A model generated the notes under the pieces. It was not told where the DNA came from. It searched no databases and saw nothing but the letters and a program-made list of their open reading frames with translations. Made by a program: the position numbers and the translations under genes. Below are positions 10,940 to 22,904 of a DNA stretch of 64,000 nt, piece after piece. The DNA is taken from assembly GCA_031841125.1 (NCBI GenBank), contig CM063107.1, positions 23,826,499-23,890,498 on the forward strand, given 5' to 3'. Source of the stretch: Acanthococcus lagerstroemiae (taxonomy: Eukaryota > Arthropoda > Insecta > Hemiptera > Eriococcidae). The stretch's first letter is position 1; every line of letters starts with the position of its first letter.

Positions 10940-12060
10940 AAATCTAAAAAAATAGGAGAGGATTTGCTTAAAACCTGTGAAGTAGCAGGCTTAAGAGCTG
11001 ATTTTGACAACATAAAGTATATGAGCAATAAAGTAGGAGATTCCAAAGCAGGAATTTTTGGGAAAATAATTGAAAAAGTAAAAGAATACACATACACAGG
11101 CCAAATTATCTTTTTTCGGCGTGTGTCCTTCAAGTCCTAAAAAGTGCTGAAACTTAGAGAAGAAAACCTGAAAAGTCATTCATTTTTGTTAATACATACT
11201 TTTAAAATCGCACCCCCTCAAAAATCAACGTTCGTTGTAAAAGATTGGAATTTTCAATTATTATTTCACAAATAAGAAATTTGTTTCCAATACTCAAAAA
11301 ATCAATTTTTTACGATTCCTATGATTGGTCATTAAAAACTGTAGCGCAGGATTTATATTCAAAAGGAGGGGTAAATGGGATAAAACATTCGGGGAAAAAA
11401 AGACTTGCATACTCGGAGAAAATATGGAAAATATGCCGGCTACAATCTTGCAAAGGGTCCTGAAAAAGTACTTCATTTTACTTTTCAATTTTTCTAGACA
11501 CCCTGTTTTTGAAGATGAACAAGGACATTGACAGAAGAACTGTAAACGCTGGGACAAACTTTCCAGCTTTCAAAAACATTAATAAATTGAAAAAATTACC
11601 GCTGGAAACAAAAATTAAAATTTTAGTATCATGTACCTATCCAGCACTGATTTATGGCTCTCAAACATGGACGCTAACAAAAATACAGTTTAGAAAACTT
11701 CAAAATGTCCACAGGGGTGTGAGAAGGTCTATGGGTACTAAATATAAAGAAAATAGACAAGATTCCAAATAGTAAGATCCGGGAAGAACAAAAATGAAAA
11801 GCGTGGGATACTTAATCAAAAGACTCAAATTCAAGTTCGTTGGCTGTGTATAATGAGTTCCAAAAGTGATGATGGAACAAATCGCTATTAGAATTGACCC
11901 CCTATAGGGGTCATGAAAGAAAACAAGAACAACCAGAGGCAAGGTGGATGGACGAACTAATTAGAAAGGTGGAAAACAATATGGAATAGAGCAGCTCAAG
12001 ATCATGGCTATTAGAAAAAGATTGGAGAGGTTTATACTCAACAATGGGCAGTTTGAGTTT
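10940..12060 (+). pseudogene. RTE/CR1-like LINE, C-terminal RT fragment, interrupted
   Basis: A decayed 3' part of a non-LTR retrotransposon polyprotein. 10950-11110 reads LRADFDNIKYMSNK and VKEYTYTGQII, the region after the RT catalytic box. 11509-11772 reads LPLETKIKILVSCTYPALIYGSQTWTLTK, the conserved thumb motif. 11930-12050 reads RWMDELIRK and ends near YSTMG, the usual C-terminus. About 400 bp (11110-11505) interrupts it. The catalytic FADD lies upstream and is missing, so this is a 5'-truncated dead copy. Confidence 0.8.
11110..11505. mobile_element. Short inverted-repeat element inside the LINE fragment
   Basis: The non-LINE segment between the two LINE parts begins CGGCGTGTGTCCTTCAAG and ends CAATTTTTCTAGACACCCTG. 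The ends are loosely inverted (GTGTGTCC versus GGGTGTCTAG). CAGGGTGTCTA is the same terminal word as in the MITE at 47812. No protein; the target duplication is ambiguous because it falls in a T-run. Confidence 0.5.
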
Positions 12061-13689
12061 TGCAGTATCTTATTGTAGAAATAAAAATAGGGTTACATGT
12101 AATACGTTATAAACGTAACACAAAAGCTGCATACACCCCTTATGTTCAGGAAAATAATTTGTTATTGCACATCTCCCAGTAAAGATTTGTTGTAATGAAA
12201 AATGCATACACTTTTTATTTATTTATTTATTTTTTTTAAACATAGAAAACGTCTTTTTTCGATACTTTGATGTAATTATTTGTTTACTTGGTTGCATACT
12301 CGAGAGATAAATAAGGAAACACAAGATTCGGACTTTGCGGGCAAGTCGGTTCGGCTTAGGTGGACGGAGCCTGAATTTTGGGCGTAACTTTCTGTTATAA
12401 AAAGGAGAAAATGTAGGTATGAGGTTACGAAATTTATCTGAAAAACTTTACAAAATAAGGGACAGTCTGGAGAAGGGAGAGGTGGCATTTTACTTCTCAC
12501 ACCGAAAAGCTAAATATAGCGGAAATTAGTTACAGTGTCGCTACTTGAAACGATGTACTGCTAATACGATTTTCAAGTCCGTGTCTTTCATAAAATCGTG
12601 CTTTCTTGATTTATTTACAGCTCTACTAAAAATTGATAGAAAAAGCTCAGTTTCAAGCAAACCTGGGGAAAATGCTTCAATTTTTAGAAGAAGTTCTGAA
12701 AAAATTTCTTTTTGAACTTTCATGGGGGGGGGGGATCTCAAAATCCGGAACTCCCTCCTCAAAACCGGCCGTGAAATTTAAATTGGAAACATTTGATTCA
12801 TTAGACTTATTCCGAAAGTTACATTATTACCTCATTATGTTTTATTTCTCTGTTGTAACCAAGTGAGTACAAGTGATCAAAAATATATTAACTTAGTACA
12901 CACACACAGCCTTATCATAATTTTACACATTTTTTTGCTATCGGGGTAATATTAGTTGTGGACTTGATGTTTATGCTTCAAGGCATATTGTTATCGTGAA
13001 AAGTTTTCTCAAATTAACTTGTGACCCCTGAACTCGCATGATGGAGGAAAATATTACGTTTGGCATTGATATGTACCTGTCCAGTAGTGATAACCAGTGA
13101 TGTACCTAGGAGAAGAGGTGCAGGGGAGGCTTTCCCAGACACTGTTGTCTGTTAGTAAAGTGGAAAGGTTTCAGTTCGTAAAACTGGAGAAATGGCGATA
13201 TTTTCTTTCTTTCTTTTCTCCTCTTGTTAATTTCGAAACTTTCATTCATTGGTAAAATGTGGAAAGTAGAAAATAAAAGCTTCCTTTTTCTCCTTCTCTC
13301 CTTTTTTTTCCTTCTTTTGCTAATCCGGTTCCACATTTTTCCAGTTGACAAAATCAAAAAATAAATATTTTGCCAATTTCTACTCTCGATGAATACACTT
13401 TTTAATATTCACAACTCATAATTAGACGCTGTTGATCAAAAACTGACCAACCGACAAAATCTTCTTCTTTTTTTTTTTTTTTTTTTTTGTTGAGAAAACT
13501 TAATATATTAAAAGCCAGTGAATAATGCCGGTTTACGGACTTAGCGTTTACTGATAAGTTTTTTCTAACGTGGATACACATTTTTGTGTCGGGAACCCAA
13601 TTTTAAAGAATTTTACTTTTCACACTCTTTCCAACAATACTAATAAGTCATTTTGTCAACAATTGTCGCTTGGTTAGTTTTTGCTTAGC
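12061..13689. other. Unassigned AT-rich DNA
   Basis: No coding signal or related copy elsewhere in the window. Notable low-complexity tracts are TTTATTTATTTATTTTTTTT (12216-12236), a G10 run at 12725 and a long poly-T at 13469-13488. Confidence 0.35.
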
Positions 13690-13935
13690 AGTGTCCAATT
13701 CAATTCAATTTCAAATTACAGTTTGACATTGTTAACATGTCCACAGCAAGTTGAGCCCCCTCCCCCAGATAATGAATAATGTGTGGAGATGGATGAAAAT
13801 AAGATGCTTTAGTATACATGAATTTCCCCTGGAGATAAGACAACTGCCTATAAAGGAGTGTACAATGATTTGCCTGTTTTTACAATTGAAGGAGAAAATT
13901 TACGAAGTATTGAAATTGTTTTTTGTGGGAGGCAA
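13690..13935 (+). repeat. 240-bp duplicated segment, copy 1
   Basis: Matches 15080-15320 over its length (CAGTTTGACATTGTTAACAT, CCCCTGGAGATAAGACAACT, CAATGATTTGCCTGTTTTTA, GAAGGAGAAAATTTACGAA). In both copies one forward frame stays open over about 42 codons without indels (FSIHEFPLE versus FSINELPLE; EKIYEVL versus EKIYEML). No known domain. Confidence 0.55.
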
Positions 13936-13936
13936 G

Positions 13937-15060
13937 CAGAGACGAAACTTGACTTTCAGATTAGGGGGCGGGGTGGAAAATAAAAATTTGCTGACCAATA
14001 TTTTTTGAAAACTAAAAATTTGTCGATTTCTTAATCAAAATATTTGTTGATTAAAAAAACAAAAAACAAACAAACGTTCTTAGAAAATGAAAAATTCAAA
14101 TAATTTCAGAATTTGCCAGGTGCTAAATTACTGGGGGTGTTCCCCCCCCTGCAAATATAGATTTGAACCAGTGATATTTTTTCTGAATTTCCTCTGATTC
14201 ATCTCTTAAACTGGCTTCAATAAAATAAATTTAAAAAATATAAAAAAAACCTACGAAGTTTCAGGTCGATTGGATTAGGAGAATCCGTGCCACAACTCCC
14301 TTTCGTTCTTATGGGAAAAACACACGGAGTTTTGACTTTGGTTCCAGACTAAATTTTCCTCCTATATTCACCAGAACCAGCTTGTAAATCAAACAATTTT
14401 GTACCGCCCCCAAAAATATACATAAAATAAATCCCACTTTATTCGTTTTCAATTTTTCATCCCCCAAGCACTTACATTTGCGCTAATGAGCATACCCTAA
14501 TCTGGGAGGGTAAGCTGGAAAGATGTTAGAAATACTTGAGAGGAACACACAACTTTCCTTTACACCTTAAGATGGTCGTTATTTACTCTCGGTGATATTT
14601 TTTTTCTGAATTTCCTCTGATTCGTCTCCTAAGTTGGTTCCAATAGAATCAATACTACAAAGTTTCAAGTTAATTGGATTACAGGAAACCGTACCACAAG
14701 CTCCCTTTCATTCTTATGGGAAAAACACATGAAGTTTTGACTTTTGTTTCGGACTAAATTTCCCTCCTATATTCACCAGGACCAAAGCCCGTAAATTGAA
14801 CAATAGAACATTTGCTATCGGATTCAGCTTGTGACACTGGAAAATAAGTCTTTTGCTTTCAACTTTTAGAATTTAATAAAATGTTCAACTTTCCCAAATT
14901 TTTTGAAAGCGAAAACTTTGCCGATTTTTGAATAGAAATATTTTTTAATTGAAAAAAAGAAAATAAATAAATATACAAACAAACATTCATAAAAAATGAA
15001 AAATTAAAACAAACAGTTTCGAATTGTTAACCCGCCACACCCCCTATAGTTTCGTTCCTG
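13937..15060 (-). mobile_element. Composite repeat A-BCD-A, copy 3, inverted and rearranged
   Basis: Reverse orientation of the composite repeat. A' is at 13937-14151 and A at about 14880-15060 (ends GTTTCGTTCCTG). Between them are D and C blocks, part of which is present twice: the TCCCTTTCNTTCTTATGGGA and CCTCCTATATTCACCAG words occur near 14300-14365 and 14700-14780. The D/A' joint (GCAAATATAGATTTGAACC) is the same as in copies 1 and 2. The B segment is missing. Confidence 0.7.
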
Positions 15061-15079
15061 GAGGCAGGGAATTTTCTTG

Positions 15080-15400
15080 ACTCATAATTCAACTCAAATT
15101 CAAATCGTTTAGTTACTGTTTGACATCGCTAACATTTCCACAACAACTTTAATCCCTCACAGATAATAAATAACGGGTTGAGATTAATGAAGTTAATCTA
15201 TTTCAGCATAAATGAACTTCCCCTGGAGGCAGGACAACTTCTTACAAGTGAATGTATAATGATTTGCCTGCTTCTACAATGGAAGGAGAAAATTTACGAA
15301 ATGTTGGACGCGGACGTACCGAAGCGATTTTGTTGGAAGAGGGCAACAGTTTGTAATGTTCATAATTTTCGAGTTTCAATTTGAACTACTGAAAGAATGT
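15080..15400 (+). repeat. 240-bp duplicated segment, copy 2
   Basis: Second copy of 13690-13935, following the inverted composite repeat. The forward frame (15178-15384) stays open and runs on about 20 codons past the conserved part. Differences between copies are scattered and mostly amino-acid changing, so purifying selection is not obvious. Confidence 0.55.
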
Positions 15401-16685
15401 TGAGTCAGAAAAGCGGGTAAAATCAACGGCTAAAAGAAACAAGTATCTTTGTTGGCGATTTTGCCGGCTGTATGTCTCGAATATCCATAAAACCTCTTTT
15501 ATTTATTGAGAAGTGTCTATGAAGAAGCTACCTTCATACTACAGAAAGTACGTACTTAGTACCTACGTTGTTGCTGCCTTTACCCAGATGTTTTATTTTT
15601 ATTATTTTTATTTTGTTCTTCAAACCGCGGCCTAAAATTTTAAAAATAATGTTCTGACCCAAAAATGCCACAATTGTCGATCGTCCGCAAAAACTGGAAA
15701 TCGGATTCAAATTATCTCAAAATGAATCCTTTCTGATTCGGACTTGACTATCCCGGTTAAAATTCAATAAAGTGAAAATGCAACCCTCAAAATAAGCACT
15801 GATAGCGAAAATCGAAACAAAACACCGATTCATTTGGCAACTGAACCAGAACGTGAAATATAATTACTGTCAAATAAGTACAAAATTACCTGTTAGCTCA
15901 CCGGTGATCGCTACTGAAAAGTGTAACAAAAACCACGTAAAAGTCTTAAAATCCGATCTCAGTTGCTCCGAGTTCGTGAACTTAGAACTTGCAAAAGAGG
16001 GGAGTCTGCCGATGTTAGGGTTTTTATACGCACCAGTCAAAAAGATACCGAGTTGAGACAGAAAAGAATTTTGCGTTGCATTCCACCCACGAAGCGCCGA
16101 CCGGGTACTGTGGCGTCGAATTTTGTTTTCTGGTTTTGTTGATATCATATTTTAAAGTTTCTTTCTTTACGATCGTCTGTATTTTCCTCAAATACGACCG
16201 TATGGATAGAAAATATAGTAGTATAAATATTTTCCTCTTTTCAGCTGTCGAGCTCTTCGATGCATTGTAGACATCGTGCGGGTCTTTTACACACGTGGGA
16301 TACCTCCTACGAATCAGGACTAGGCAATTTATTCTGCCTGCACGAATGAATCATAGTATAATGACGACATCGACGGTGACTATACCGAAAGATTAGTTTT
16401 ATATACGAGTACACGAGTTGTAAGTAAAATGTTAACAAATCTGGTTTTTTTTTCTTGTTTTTTTTTCCTAAATACTAACACAGCAGCACATTATTAAGGG
16501 GAAAATAGTCGTAAAATTGTGTAGTTTGTAGAGTGCGGATGAACCACGGTGGCATTAATAGTTTTTACTCAACGATTGTTCGGGGGGGGGGGGGTCTACC
16601 CACTTTCTCGTCAGGCCTAGTGTTGCCACATTAGTAATTAGCATGACTGAACATTGCAGTGCCCTGAGAGAAATAATAACGTCAC
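15401..16685. other. Unassigned DNA
   Basis: No repeat match inside the window apart from a short resemblance of 16620-16680 (CATGACTGAACATTG, GAGAGAAATA) to 20275-20335. Poly-G run at 16582-16593. Overlapping frames at 15853-16148 on both strands have no recognised motif. Confidence 0.3.
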
Positions 16686-17274
16686 TTACTTCCCTCGTTA
16701 TTCCTTAGTCTCTCAGGAGGCTGCATCTCTTCACTTTTTTTATCTCCTCTGCTGGTCTCTTGAGAAGGATTTACTTTTTGTATCCTTCATTATCTGCTCT
16801 TCATAGCTCATTATTTGTCTTCCTTTCTAGTTCTTTCCCTCAACCATTCCTTCTAGCAGTAATAACAATACCCCTTGATGTCTTATGTTCTGAGGACCTA
16901 TTATTTCAACTCTTCTCTCTACGATTATATTCTAAATTTCTATTTCCCTTCCTATTCGCCTCAATACGTTCTCATTCCTGATTTTCTCTATCCATTTGAT
17001 TTTCGACATTTTCCGATTACTCCACATTTCAAATGCTTCTATTCGTTTTCTTTCTTGTATTCTAATTGTCCAGGTATCACATTTATATAACGCTATCTTC
17101 AATTTTTCATCCAACTTTGTCAATGTTTTCCTTAATTCTTCTTCACTTTTTTCCATTATTGCTGTATCATTTACAAACCTTATCATTCTAACCGCCTCCC
17201 CGTGTATTTCTGATTTCCTTTCATTCATTTCTTCAATTACTTTTTCTTTAAATAGGTTAAACAGTACTGGTCAC

Positions 17275-17490
17275 GAACAGGGACGAAAATAAGGGGACAC
17301 AGAGGGAAGCTTTCCCCCTCAAGTTGGATAATTTTAGGTAGATGGATCAAAAGTTGGGAAAATCGAGCCAGTCTAAAGTTGTTTTTTTTTAGCTAATACA
17401 AAAGAATTTTGATACTTGGAAATTTTGACTTGAGTGAGTTGGGAGCTTAACAATTTTTGTCCCTCCAGTAAAAACTCTTCGCTATGTCCC
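17275..17490. mobile_element. MITE inserted in the LINE RT domain
   Basis: The LINE peptide FLSP|VLFNLF is split by about 215 bp that begin CAGGGACGAAAATAAGGGG (17278) and end GCTATGTCCC. GGTCAC and GGTGAC flank it as a degraded target duplication. The CAGGGACGAAA end is the same word as the end of composite-repeat segment A, so they may share a transposase. Confidence 0.6.
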
Positions 17491-18121
17491 GGTGACAAAA
17501 AGCAATCTTGTCTTACCACTTTTTGAATTTTCCCTTCTCCCACTTCATCTTCTATTTGTATTTGAGTCAGCTGATCCTTTCATAAGTTTCATACTCTTCT
17601 TTCCCTCCTATTTCCTTCGATATTTGAAATATTTTTAACTATTCAATATTATCATAAGTTTTTTCTAAATCTACAAATGCTACATATGTATCCAAAACTT
17701 CTTTCAATCTTTTTTCAGATGAAAACTTCAAATATAAATAAATTGCTTCCCTAGTTTTTTTAACTCTTCTGAATCCTTCTTCTGAATCCAAACTGATCTC
17801 CCACCGTCTTCGATTTCATTTTGTATTCTCGTAGAAAAAAAAAAAATCAGTAAAATCAGAATTTTGTGGCAGAAAAACGAGTAAGGAGTAAGGTTCGTTG
17901 AAGTCTCATCACAGATTTTTTTCAAATTGATCTACTGTATGATAATTTTATTATACCCTTTACTATACTGCAAATAAAATTCGACTCGTTGAATATATTT
18001 CCCGTCAATTAATTGAAATAATATAAATATTGGGAATAAAATTTAATGAATAAGGGTCAAAATTATTAAATAAATTTACGATCATTTAACGTTAACTGTA
18101 TTAATTTCAATTTTAATAAAA

Positions 18122-18208
18122 TCTACTCTACTTCGAATTATCCGCCTTTTTGATTATCCCTTTGTCTTTCGCTCCTATTAGGGCGGATAATCGGAAGGCT
18201 ACTGTAGT
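18122..18208. mobile_element. Mini inverted-repeat element (pogo/Tigger-like ends), copy 1
   Basis: Left end CTTCGAATTATCCGCCTTTT and right end GGGCGGATAATCGGAAGGCT are inverted repeats of one another. The ATTATCCGCC core matches the 33132 copy. About 87 bp, no coding capacity. It lies in the AT-rich gap (17940-18225) that interrupts the LINE. Confidence 0.55.
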
Positions 18209-19800
18209 ACAATAATCTTTACATTTGCTTCCTCTACTTTTTTAGGAATCTTAATTAACCTGGAAATTTATAGGCATTTCTCCTTCCTCGAATACATTCT
18301 GCCAATTTATTCACGTAAATTTTTTTTTAAGTTACTCTGAATGCTTCAATGACGCACTAGCAATTTCATCAACTCCATAGGCCTTACCTACTTTCATTTC
18401 TTTCTGCAACTTATCAGATTCTGATCTCTCTTTCTTCATATTCCACACTGCCTTCTCATTCGATATGTACTCTTTTTTGTAACTGCTCCATTCTTTTACA
18501 GTTTTTTAACATATCTTACCCATTTTTGTCTTTTTCAGAGTCTAATAATTTTCCTTCTTCATGTGTTAAATTATTTATTCTCTTTCTTCTCCTGTCATTT
18601 GCTCTCAATTTCCTCACAATTCTAATTGAACCACTTTTCTTTTGTCTCTTTACATTCACTTTTTATTTGATTTCTTAAAGCCTTACATTATTTTTCTTTC
18701 TTTTTCTACCACTGGCTTACTGTCTCCTTTCTTCTATCATCTCTAATATTTCACTTTTCATCCATGGCCTTCTCCTTTCTATTATTTGAGTATCTGCCTT
18801 CTTTCTGCTGCCAGATTTCTTTCTTTTTTTAGTGCTAGGTATCCACTCTCCTTCAATATCATTAACTTCCTATGATTTAGGAAGTTCTTCCGTTACTTCT
18901 TTTTGATATTCTCTTTATTTTACCTCTTTCAATAACTTCTAATTCCATTTTATTTTTACTTTCTTCTTCTTCATCTTTTTAAATTTAAACCTAGGTTTTT
19001 TCATGTGTATTTTCTGCTTTCATGATTTTTGAACAGAGTGTTCCAATAACTAATTTACAATCTTCATAAAATTCTATGAGCCTCTACCTCCTTCATCTCG
19101 CTCTCCTAAACCATGCTCTCCCTCTTTTCCTCCTCTTACTCCGGTGTTGAATCTCCCGTTGTGTTTAAATTTTCTTTTTTTTTTTCTTGCTTAGTACCTC
19201 ATCAATTTATTCATAAATGTTTCCTACTTCTTCTTTACTATGAATTTTTGTTGGCATATGAACTTAGACTATCACTAAAGATGCTGGTATACTTGAAATT
19301 TTCACCATTAATATTCTCTCGCTATGTTGGGTATAAGTTTACACTCTAATATGCCCTACAATTTAATTAAAAATAATGCCTACGCCTGCTTACCCTCTTT
19401 TCGCTGCTGTACTAATTTATACTTCTCCGTCCAAAATTCATTGTTTCCTGGCCATCCCACTTCACTAATTCCTATAATATCCAATTTCAATATTCTTATC
19501 TCTTTCTTTGAGTTTTTAAATTTGCCTATGTCTCATTTAGTGCCTTTACATTCCATGTCCCTATTCTCAATTCTGATACTTTCTCACCAGGTAGTGTCTA
19601 ACCGGACATCCGAATGGAAGATTTTTTACGTCAGGAATTATTATTTACTTTGTGAGTTGCCATCATATTGTGGTGGTGGAGACGCATCTCTAGGGAAGAA
19701 TTCTGATGTAGTTTCCCCCTTCCTTTCATTAGGCTTTATCAGTCGGAGGTTTCCTTCTCCTATGTGCCCTTAGTTCTTCTCACCTCCTCACTATGTCAAG

Positions 19801-21199
19801 GTAGCACAAAAGGGGAAGGATGTACAAAGCTGAAGCGTAAATTATCATCAACTCGTGTATTTTCAGTTTTTATCACCTGCCTTAGACTCATTTTGGAAAC
19901 TTCTCGTTTGTCAATAATTGTTTGTATCTTCAAATTGTCGCAAAATGTTTCAATGAATGCTCAAAAAGGACTATTGCCACATTAGCATGCGCTGGCATCG
20001 TAAGTTTTCTTGTTAGGTGTTTGGATAAAGTTTAAATTTAAATCAACGAGAATGATTAGCAAACAAAAAAAGTCTTCTTGTCTGAATTAATTTGTCTTAA
20101 AAATAAAGGTAATAAGCAGAACATCTTGTAAATGTTCAAAACTTTCTTGAATCTCGTCTTAGAATTCTTTCAAGGCGAATTTTCATCTATTTACTGAATG
20201 ATTTTTCATTTCCCCCCAATGTTAGGGGTACAAATGATACGCTGTACCCCTCCCCCCACTTCCGTTTCGACACCCCTGTTAGCACGACTGAACATTGTGA
20301 CACTTAACAATAATAACACTCCTTGAGAGAAATAGTACTTTATTTCCCTAGGGGTATCCTTACACGTTGTGTACCAAGACTTCATGTCCCGCATAGTGTG
20401 TTTACAAAGATTTTTGTTGATATGTAGTCGGTCACTTTTGTGGTTTGTACGATATAATGGCGCACCTTTTGAGTATATGTCGAATAACGTATCGTATATG
20501 CGACAAAGTTGACGGACCGACTGATGATTGACGAAACTTGGCTAAGTCTGAAAAGCACGAGTAATCTTATCGAATTATAACAAGATTTGAATTCGTTTTG
20601 AAGTATACATATCTAACAAATTTTCAGAAAAGAGTCTGATGAGTCGTAAAGAGATGGAGCAAAGCGAGCCCTGTCGTCGTGAAGAAGTAAAAATAAATCG
20701 AAAACGCGAAGTCGGTGCAAAAATTTTCCGTGCAAGCGAAAGAAAAAAACAAAACAAAAGAAGCTCAACTCAATTTTTACATTGGCCAAGTAATGTTCAA
20801 AATACCGAAAAACTGCCAGCTTAGTGCGAAAATTGTCCATCTATGATTTAAAACAAAATTGTCATTCATTTTTACAATTTTCCAATTTTTTCGATTGATG
20901 TTGAAAACAGCGGGGCGAAATGTTACAACAGTGTTTCTCCAAGCAAAAAAAAAAAAAAAAGAAAAAAAAAAGTCATCTTTACACGTGACCCATTTTAACG
21001 TTGAAGATTACCTATTTAATGATGTAAAAATTTTGAATTTCGCATTTAAGTAGAGAGAAAAAAAAATAACAAATTAACGATTTCTTTTATTTGGCGACTG
21101 TTGAAAAATTTTGACTGTATAGTTGAATTTGCCAAAAAATTCCAATTGTGAAGATTCACAGCAGGTCACAACCCCCTCGCTCAGCCCCTAGGATAGCCG
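19801..21199. other. Unassigned DNA
   Basis: No gene called. Contains A-rich tracts (20945-20971) and overlapping short frames at 20575-20840 on both strands with no motif. 20275-20335 resembles 16620-16680. Confidence 0.3.
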
Positions 21200-22380
21200 G
21201 TTATGAATCTCAGTGGTCACAATGAATTTTAAAAGTGTCTAAATGAGTACTAAGCAATCGTAAGATGATCTGCATGAGTCACAATACAACCTGAATGAAT
21301 CTTATCAAAGTATTTACGTCCTAGAATGTAATTTACGTGTTAGTCAGTTTTAAACAGAGCCGTAGCGAAGCAAATTTATTGAGGAAACGAATATCAAAGA
21401 TTGTTCATCTGTTGAAGTGAAAAAATCAAACATTTTCTGAATGTTAAGCCAAGAAAAAGCTCGTAAGATGCGTCAGTTTGCCAACTGAGCACCTGATATT
21501 TCCCTTGTTTTAGTATAGTCGAATGAATTTGCACCACCTTTATTAACAGAGCTCGAATGAGACCTTTACAAATATATTGATTATTTAGCAACGTCTAAAT
21601 TAGCTTTAAGACAGTTGCAATTCGTCAGAAGCGGTCTTAACGTACTCTAGTAATTCTGAAGGGGTTTGATTGGATCTAAATGAAATTTAAGAGTTGGAAC
21701 GAGTCTTCTACCGAGACTGAGTCGAGTCATGAAAGAATTCGCGTGAGTCGTAACTAGCTGAATTAAAATTAGTTTCAAAAGAATTCAATGAGTTTTAAGG
21801 AGTCTCAAGGGTTTTAACAATTCTCAAGGGTATGCGAATAAGTCCCAATCTGTTATAAATCAATCAAAGTAAAAAAAGTTAAAATTTATTTTTGAGAAAA
21901 ATGAAATATGTACACTAAATCTCTCGTTTTTTTGTTTTTTCTGATGTAAAAGGAAGCGATTATCCCTCTGCGTCCAGATACACTTCGGCGTCAGATGTAT
22001 GACTGTGAGCAGTTCTAATTTTCCTTTAAGATAGCCCCGCGTTCGCTGATGTCGAACACTCTTCGAAACGGGCCATTAATTCCTACGAATAGACATGTAT
22101 TCTTACCGTATTCACCACACGTTCGAGAAGTTGCCTGTTTATGAAATAACGGGCGTGTGAACCTACAAGAGAATATTCAGCAAAACTTAAGACACCAATA
22201 ACGTTAGAAAAGAAAAACAAGAACAATACACTCAAGCGTAACTTGAAACTTGAGACATGCATCGAAAAGTTGTCAACGAGCTCTTAAGAGTCGTAGTGAG
22301 CTTTAAACTAGTCTAGAAAAGTCTTGCAGGATCTTAAACAACTTTTCAGAAGTCTTAAAGGCTTGAAAAATGAAAATCAG
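21200..22380. repeat. Quasi-periodic AGTC/GAGTCT-type sequence with a short unique island
   Basis: 21200-21870 and 22240-22380 are built from words such as GAGTCTTAAA, TGAGTCGTAA and AAGAGTCGTAGTGAG, repeated every 11-14 bases with no fixed unit. This is the complement of the GACT vocabulary at 4370. The island 21930-22200 is more balanced in composition and unassigned. Confidence 0.45.
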
Positions 22381-22900
22381 ACTCCCATTCAAAAATAAGT
22401 CTCATGATTCGACCTCGCAAAATAAAAACATTAGTGAAATAGATAGAAAAGTGTTCGAGGGAGAAGTCATTAAGATAATGAATAGTCCAAAAAATACAAA
22501 ATGTATGGAGGTGGAAATTCTAGGAAAAACAATTAGAAGAATAATTAAGGAAAATACGAAGTAAACTTCTAAAGTAGTAAAAAAGAAGAAGGAAGTAATG
22601 CCAAAAATAATAGATGACTTAATAGCAAAAAGAGAAAGCCTATTGTGGATACAAATGTCGAACCAGAATTCTTAAAAAGTGAGATAAACTTTATCGTTGA
22701 GAGCCTGAAGAACAACAAGGTATCTGAACCGGATAAGATTGCCGATGAACAATAAAATACGGTGGAGGGGAACTCCTTTACAACGAAATATTGAGGAAAT
22801 TATACTAGAAGGATGGAACAAATCTGATATAATTTTAATTCATAAAAAATGGGACAAAAGTTAAATCAAAAACTATCAATCGATGAGTCCAACAGCTCTA
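22370..22900 (+). pseudogene. RTE/CR1-like LINE, RT N-terminal fragment
   Basis: Forward-strand remnants: DDLIAKRESL, EINFIVESLKNNKV, EEIILEGWNKSDIILIHKK and IKNYQSMSPTALEVLW. This is the stretch leading to the NYRPIS motif of non-LTR reverse transcriptases. It stops abruptly at about 22903, where the R1-like element begins on the other strand. Frameshifts present. Confidence 0.75.
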
Positions 22901-22904
22901 GAAG

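Larger units (their letters stand above)
16690..19800 (-). pseudogene. RTE/CR1-like LINE, near full length but heavily decayed
   Basis: A non-LTR polyprotein relic read right to left. The endonuclease part (about 19790-19200) reads TWNVKALNE, ILKLDIIGISEVGWPG and VHMPTKIHSKEEV. RT fingers near 18440-18240 read KAYGVDEIA. QDCFLSP / VLFNLF lies around 17515-17250. The catalytic box reads IRFVNDTAIM at about 17150-17180 (FADD changed to FVND), then WTIRIQERKRIEAFEMWSNRKM, and a C-terminus near 16690-16800 with SYEEQIMKDTKSKS. Many frameshifts and stops; not functional. Inserts at 17275-17490 and around 17940-18225 split it. Confidence 0.8.

Noticed and set aside
16620..20335. Similar words at 16620-16680 and 20275-20335 as LTRs or target duplication of the LINE between them
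   Set aside because: The match is short and imperfect, and neither copy abuts a LINE end.
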